NCBI RefSeq assembly: GCF_963678975.1
Contig: NC_089278.1
Location: 7,343,479-7,407,478, forward strand
Source: Dysidea avara
Lineage: Eukaryota > Porifera > Demospongiae > Dictyoceratida > Dysideidae
Length of the DNA: 64,000 nt
Direction of reading: 5' to 3'
Shown: positions 60,500-64,000 of the stretch, one piece after another
Numbering within the stretch: the first letter of the stretch is position 1
Layout: each line of letters opens with the position of its first letter
Notes under the pieces: generated by a model
Database searches by the model: none
What the model was told of the DNA's origin: nothing
What the model saw: the letters and a program-made list of their open reading frames with translations, nothing else
Position numbers and translations under genes: made by a program

Positions 60500-61140
60500 A
60501 TTGGGAGAAAAAGTTGATGAAACCATTCCTTCACAATGACTTGGCAGTACAGCCAAAATGTGTGTTCACAGCGACTAGAACAATCTTTTAGAGGTTTTTA
60601 TGTATTTAGTGAAGAACAATGTGAATATGGTTAGCACTATGGGTTTGATTTCTTTATTGTTTGACGGTGCTTAAACCCAAGCTGTACATTTTCGCTTACT
60701 GTAGCAGCAACTGTATACAATACATTCATCATGAACTTACCTTAATCCTCCTTTATGTCCTATTTATTGATAGTGACAATGGCTTCTTGTGTTGGTTGTC
60801 ATGTTTGTAACAGGAATTGCCTGTAGATTTTGTGCCACACTCCCTACTTTTTAAGTAATCAGATTGATTAAAAAGTTGTTTCTATTGATTTGTATTGTAA
60901 CAGGCAAAGCATAGCTGAAAATGAAGCAAAGTGACCACATTGCTCTTGGATAGTTGAGGCAAACATTGAGGTGCACGATTAATTTTATGATATTGTCTCT
61001 TTTGATGCAGCATGCATGGGTTCACCAGTCATGAAATATGTTACAAAAAGTAAACAAGATATAACATTAATTTTGATTAAGGGTTATAGAAATAAAAAGT
61101 AGTGAACAAGGGAGGTCACCTATGGCTGCAGCTATATTAT
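60500..61140. repeat. Family R element, degraded copy
   Basis: TTGATTTCTTTATTGTTTGA, ACAATACATTCATCATGAAC and AGGGAGGTCACCTATGGC mark it; the 5' part is eroded and overlaps the end of a GT tract. Confidence 0.55.
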
Positions 61141-61379
61141 TTACCTTTAGGTAGTAGTTGTATGATGGGCCTGAGTGATTTGCCTGATATGGTATGCATA
61201 CCTAGCTAGCTATTGCATACTGTGTGCAAGCTTGTACATTTACTGATAAAATCAGAATTAATTGAAGTATTTAAAATATGCTTCATCTTTTCTTCTTCCT
61301 GTGGTAAAGAAAAACAGATTGGTTAAAAAAAAGCCCCAAAGCCGGTTATAGGCTGCTTTGGGGTATACAAATACAAAAC

Positions 61380-61670
61380 TAACTGGAATATGATAGAAGC
61401 CAACTTTAAATTCCTCAGATTACAGATGTTACATAAAATTATTTACAATCATGTTGGCATCACACTACCTACAGTAGTTATGTAACATATAGATCAAGGT
61501 ATACCCGGAGCAGAGATTTTAAATTCATTGAGATATGCTCAACTGTGGACGCTTATAAGTACAGTTTCTTCCCCAGTATGATTCGATTGTGGAACACTCT
61601 ACCTGAAGAAATTATAATTTGTAAAAATGTAGACACTTTTAAGGATCTCTTACATCAAATAACATTGTAA
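61380..61670 (+). mobile_element. Second non-LTR retrotransposon fragment (RT C-terminal end)
   Basis: Plus-strand frames give EANFKFLRLQMLHKIIYN, then after a frameshift STVDAYKYSFFPSMIRLWN, TLPEEIIICKNVDTFKDLL and a TAA at about 61668. YSFFPSxIRLWNxLP is the hallmark of the extreme C-terminus of Jockey/CR1-type RT proteins. 5'-truncated. It belongs to a different segment of the RT than the 16-kb piece. Confidence 0.7.
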
Positions 61671-62197
61671 ATTTATGTAGCTTATTTTGTAGTATGTAGT
61701 TTTTTTTAATTGCCTTTCTATTGTAACGTACTCACTGATGTGAGTCCTATAATTATAACATATAATATAATAATAAAAAAAGAAGTGAAATCTAGTCCAA
61801 AACAGCCAAGCTATAAAATAGAGTGCGGCCTTCAAAAAGGCTATGGTGAAAAAAGATGTGACTACATACTGTACATAGCACATCACTGCTTACTTCATCT
61901 ATGACTTCTGAATCCATTGTAGTTACTGTCAAGCAATCAGAAAATATCAGTAGGTCTTGTGATTTAGCCATGGAATCAATCACAGTACAGGTACCTTGGT
62001 GATCATCCATTGGAAACAACACCCCAACTGACTGGTCACATCTTCCAAAAGCTAACCAATTCTTCATGTGAGCTTAAACTGTGTGCGCAAAGTATAGCAA
62101 TCAATTGTGGGCTCCATTGGATGCATCACATGATTCGCTAAAGCCATATGTTGTGCATCTGCATATGTAAGTCAGTCAGATGTCTAGTACATTAGTA

Positions 62198-62405
62198 GCC
62201 TCCTCTTCCCTATGTATTGACACCTAATTGTTGTGCATTTATGCTGCAACTGCAACTGCTGCAAAGTTTCAAGCCAATTTTGGGGGCACTGCCCCCTTAC
62301 CGCCTCCTCTTCCCTATGTATTGATACCTAATTGTTGTGCATTTATGCTGCAACTGCAACTGCTGCAAAGTTTCAAGCCAATTTTGGGGGCACTGCCCCC
62401 TTACC
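62198..62405. repeat. 104-bp tandem duplication
   Basis: Two copies of a unit starting GCCTCCTCTTCCCTATGTAT, nearly identical. Followed by an 18-base C run at about 62425-62442. Confidence 0.95.
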
Positions 62406-63224
62406 TTTTGGTACATGCCCTACCCCCCCCCCCCCCCCCCCCCAACCTGTTCCGCCTAACTTTAAAGGCAAATTTCAGGGTACATATCTTATAAACCCTG
62501 GTGGTTGTCCATGATACATTTAATGGACATTGTAAATATACTGTGGCCTTGATGTGGGAGCAATACCGCTAATGTTCACTGCATTTTCAATATGGACCAT
62601 GCCCACTTTTCAAGTAACACGGGATAACCACTCTATTATCCCTACAGATGTTTAGTAAATGCCGTAAACAGTCTGTAAAGCAATGCAGCAGCTTAAAAAT
62701 ACTTGTAAAATCATTTAATTGAACTTTTCCATGATACCCGTAGGACTTGCCCATTCATGTTAACAAACGTAGTCGCAATGTTAGTTGCTGCTATATATTA
62801 TAAATTAGTGGTTGGTCTTGTATTGGCTTGGGTGATTAATCGCCCACAGGCTATTTGCCTAGTACTGTATGATACTCCTCCAGGATAATTGCTCTTGTTT
62901 CAGTGTTACACTGGAATGAGGCGTTTTCCATGAAGGCCATTGGAGCCCTCCATATCTTCAGTGACGATTATCCTTGTTGATAGGTACTATATTACCTAAC
63001 AACCCAGTTAAAAGGTGAACTGCATCCAGAAATAGCGCCTGGATGTTTATGTGCGATTGATTTGTAGATCTATCACTCTGAGCATTCCATAGTCATTAAT
63101 TTTCTAGAAGTAAGGACATTTAGGTTCCTTGCAATCCTACAAAGTTGTGTAAACACTTAATGTAGAAAAGCCCTCTCCATGTTGGTTATTGTTACTTTAC
63201 TTAAGTGTTTATGCTTGTACAATT

Positions 63225-63445
63225 ATCATACAGTACGGTGCTAAGAACTGGGCTTTCCAGCCAAGAATATCACCCTAAACACAATTTCCCTTCATCACAG
63301 CTTGGCAACATTGGTTAGGCACAGCCAGCCAAGCCCCAAAAATGTCTTTGGACCTATCCCAAATCCTTCCAAAAATTTTTTATGGAATTTTAAAATTTTC
63401 TATTTAATGGGTTTTATGTTGACTGACTGACTGACTGACTGACTG

Positions 63446-63480
<35 letters not shown>

Positions 63481-64000
63481 CTCTAACTAACTGATGCCTC
63501 CAGCCAAGCATAACTCGACAATGGATTAGGCTATGGGCTTGATTTCTTCACTGTTTGATGTTGCTTCATCCCAAGATGTGTTTTTTCGCCAACCGCAGTA
63601 CATACAATACATGCATCATGGACTTGCCTTTGCCCTCCTTTGTGTTCCAGTTCTTTTCGCTGTCAATACAAGGTGTCGATTTGTGATAGCATGATGGAGC
63701 TTCCCTGTGGCTGTGTTGGCTAATCGCCCGTATTTTTCATAGTGACTGGATTGATTGCAGAGACTTCTTGTACTGCTCTTTGTTTGTAATGCTGTGTAAT
63801 GGATGGAGCATAGCTGAAAACAAAGTGTAATGGCCACCTCCCTTTCTGTAACATAATTGATTGTTGGGTAGTATTTTAAAAATTGTTAATGTGCCAAAGT
63901 AGGGCCTTTCCCATTGAGCTATGCTGTAATAGCATGCATCATTCATCTCTTGTTTCACTACTTTTTATTGTGTAGATCCCTACTTCATTTTTAAATTAAC
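63225..64000. repeat. Family R element at the right edge
   Basis: Full block order, with tetranucleotide site (GACT)n then (AACT)n at 63420-63490. From about 63890 a tRNA-like A-box region (minus: TAGCTCAATGGGAAAGGCCC) appears, also seen at 58880-58920. Confidence 0.65.

Noticed and set aside
61792..62067. Minus-strand ORF LAFGRCDQSVGVLFPMDDHQ...
   Set aside because: A balanced composition made me look twice, but it overlaps a half MITE at one end, lacks partner exons and resembles no family I know.

Overview
The window is animal nuclear DNA. Protein-coding genes are split into many short exons with GT-AG junctions, and phases match across nearly every junction I could assemble. The gene content points to an early-branching metazoan: a receptor tyrosine kinase with a frizzled/Ig/VWC-like ectodomain, a CARD protein, STK33, mitochondrial ATP synthase subunit b and ribosomal protein eL42. 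A demosponge similar to Amphimedon is my best guess, but that is inference, not something I could test.

Layout: 1-0.84 kb (minus) holds the first three coding exons of eL42; the rest lies beyond the left edge. Ninety bases separate its start codon from that of the divergent ATP5PB gene (plus, 0.9-5.5 kb, eight coding exons, complete). STK33-like kinase (minus, 5.8-8.75 kb, nine exons, complete) converges on ATP5PB with overlapping 3' ends. From 8.8 to 18.1 kb I see mainly repeats, MITEs, SINEs and broken retrotransposon pieces. A receptor tyrosine kinase fills 18.1-32.3 kb (minus). Its exons give signal peptide, ten-cysteine frizzled-type domain, Ig-like domain, VWC-like cysteine motif, membrane helix and a complete MET/AXL-like kinase. 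One link between the frizzled exon and the Ig exons is unresolved. A tRNA-Ala(AGC)-like sequence lies in one of its introns.

From 32.4 to 52 kb mobile DNA dominates: hAT-like and Tigger-like non-autonomous elements nested in one another, palindromic mini-MITEs, tRNA-derived SINEs, and a decayed DDE transposase at 47.2-48.1 kb. A small two-exon gene of unknown function lies at 44.3-45.0 kb. At 52.0 kb (plus) begins a gene whose first coding exon encodes a CARD domain plus about 500 residues I do not recognise. Phase-compatible exons at 56.9 and 60.3 kb add a CCCH zinc-finger segment resembling HELZ2/ZC3H7 proteins. The gene probably continues past the right edge.

The most unusual non-genic signal is a roughly 21-bp motif with a CTCTA-A-TAGAG core. 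It occurs more than 25 times, in both orientations, singly or in short tandem groups, inside unrelated transposons and in introns. The most interesting genes are the frizzled-Ig-VWC receptor kinase and the CARD/CCCH-finger gene, which may be an innate immune factor.
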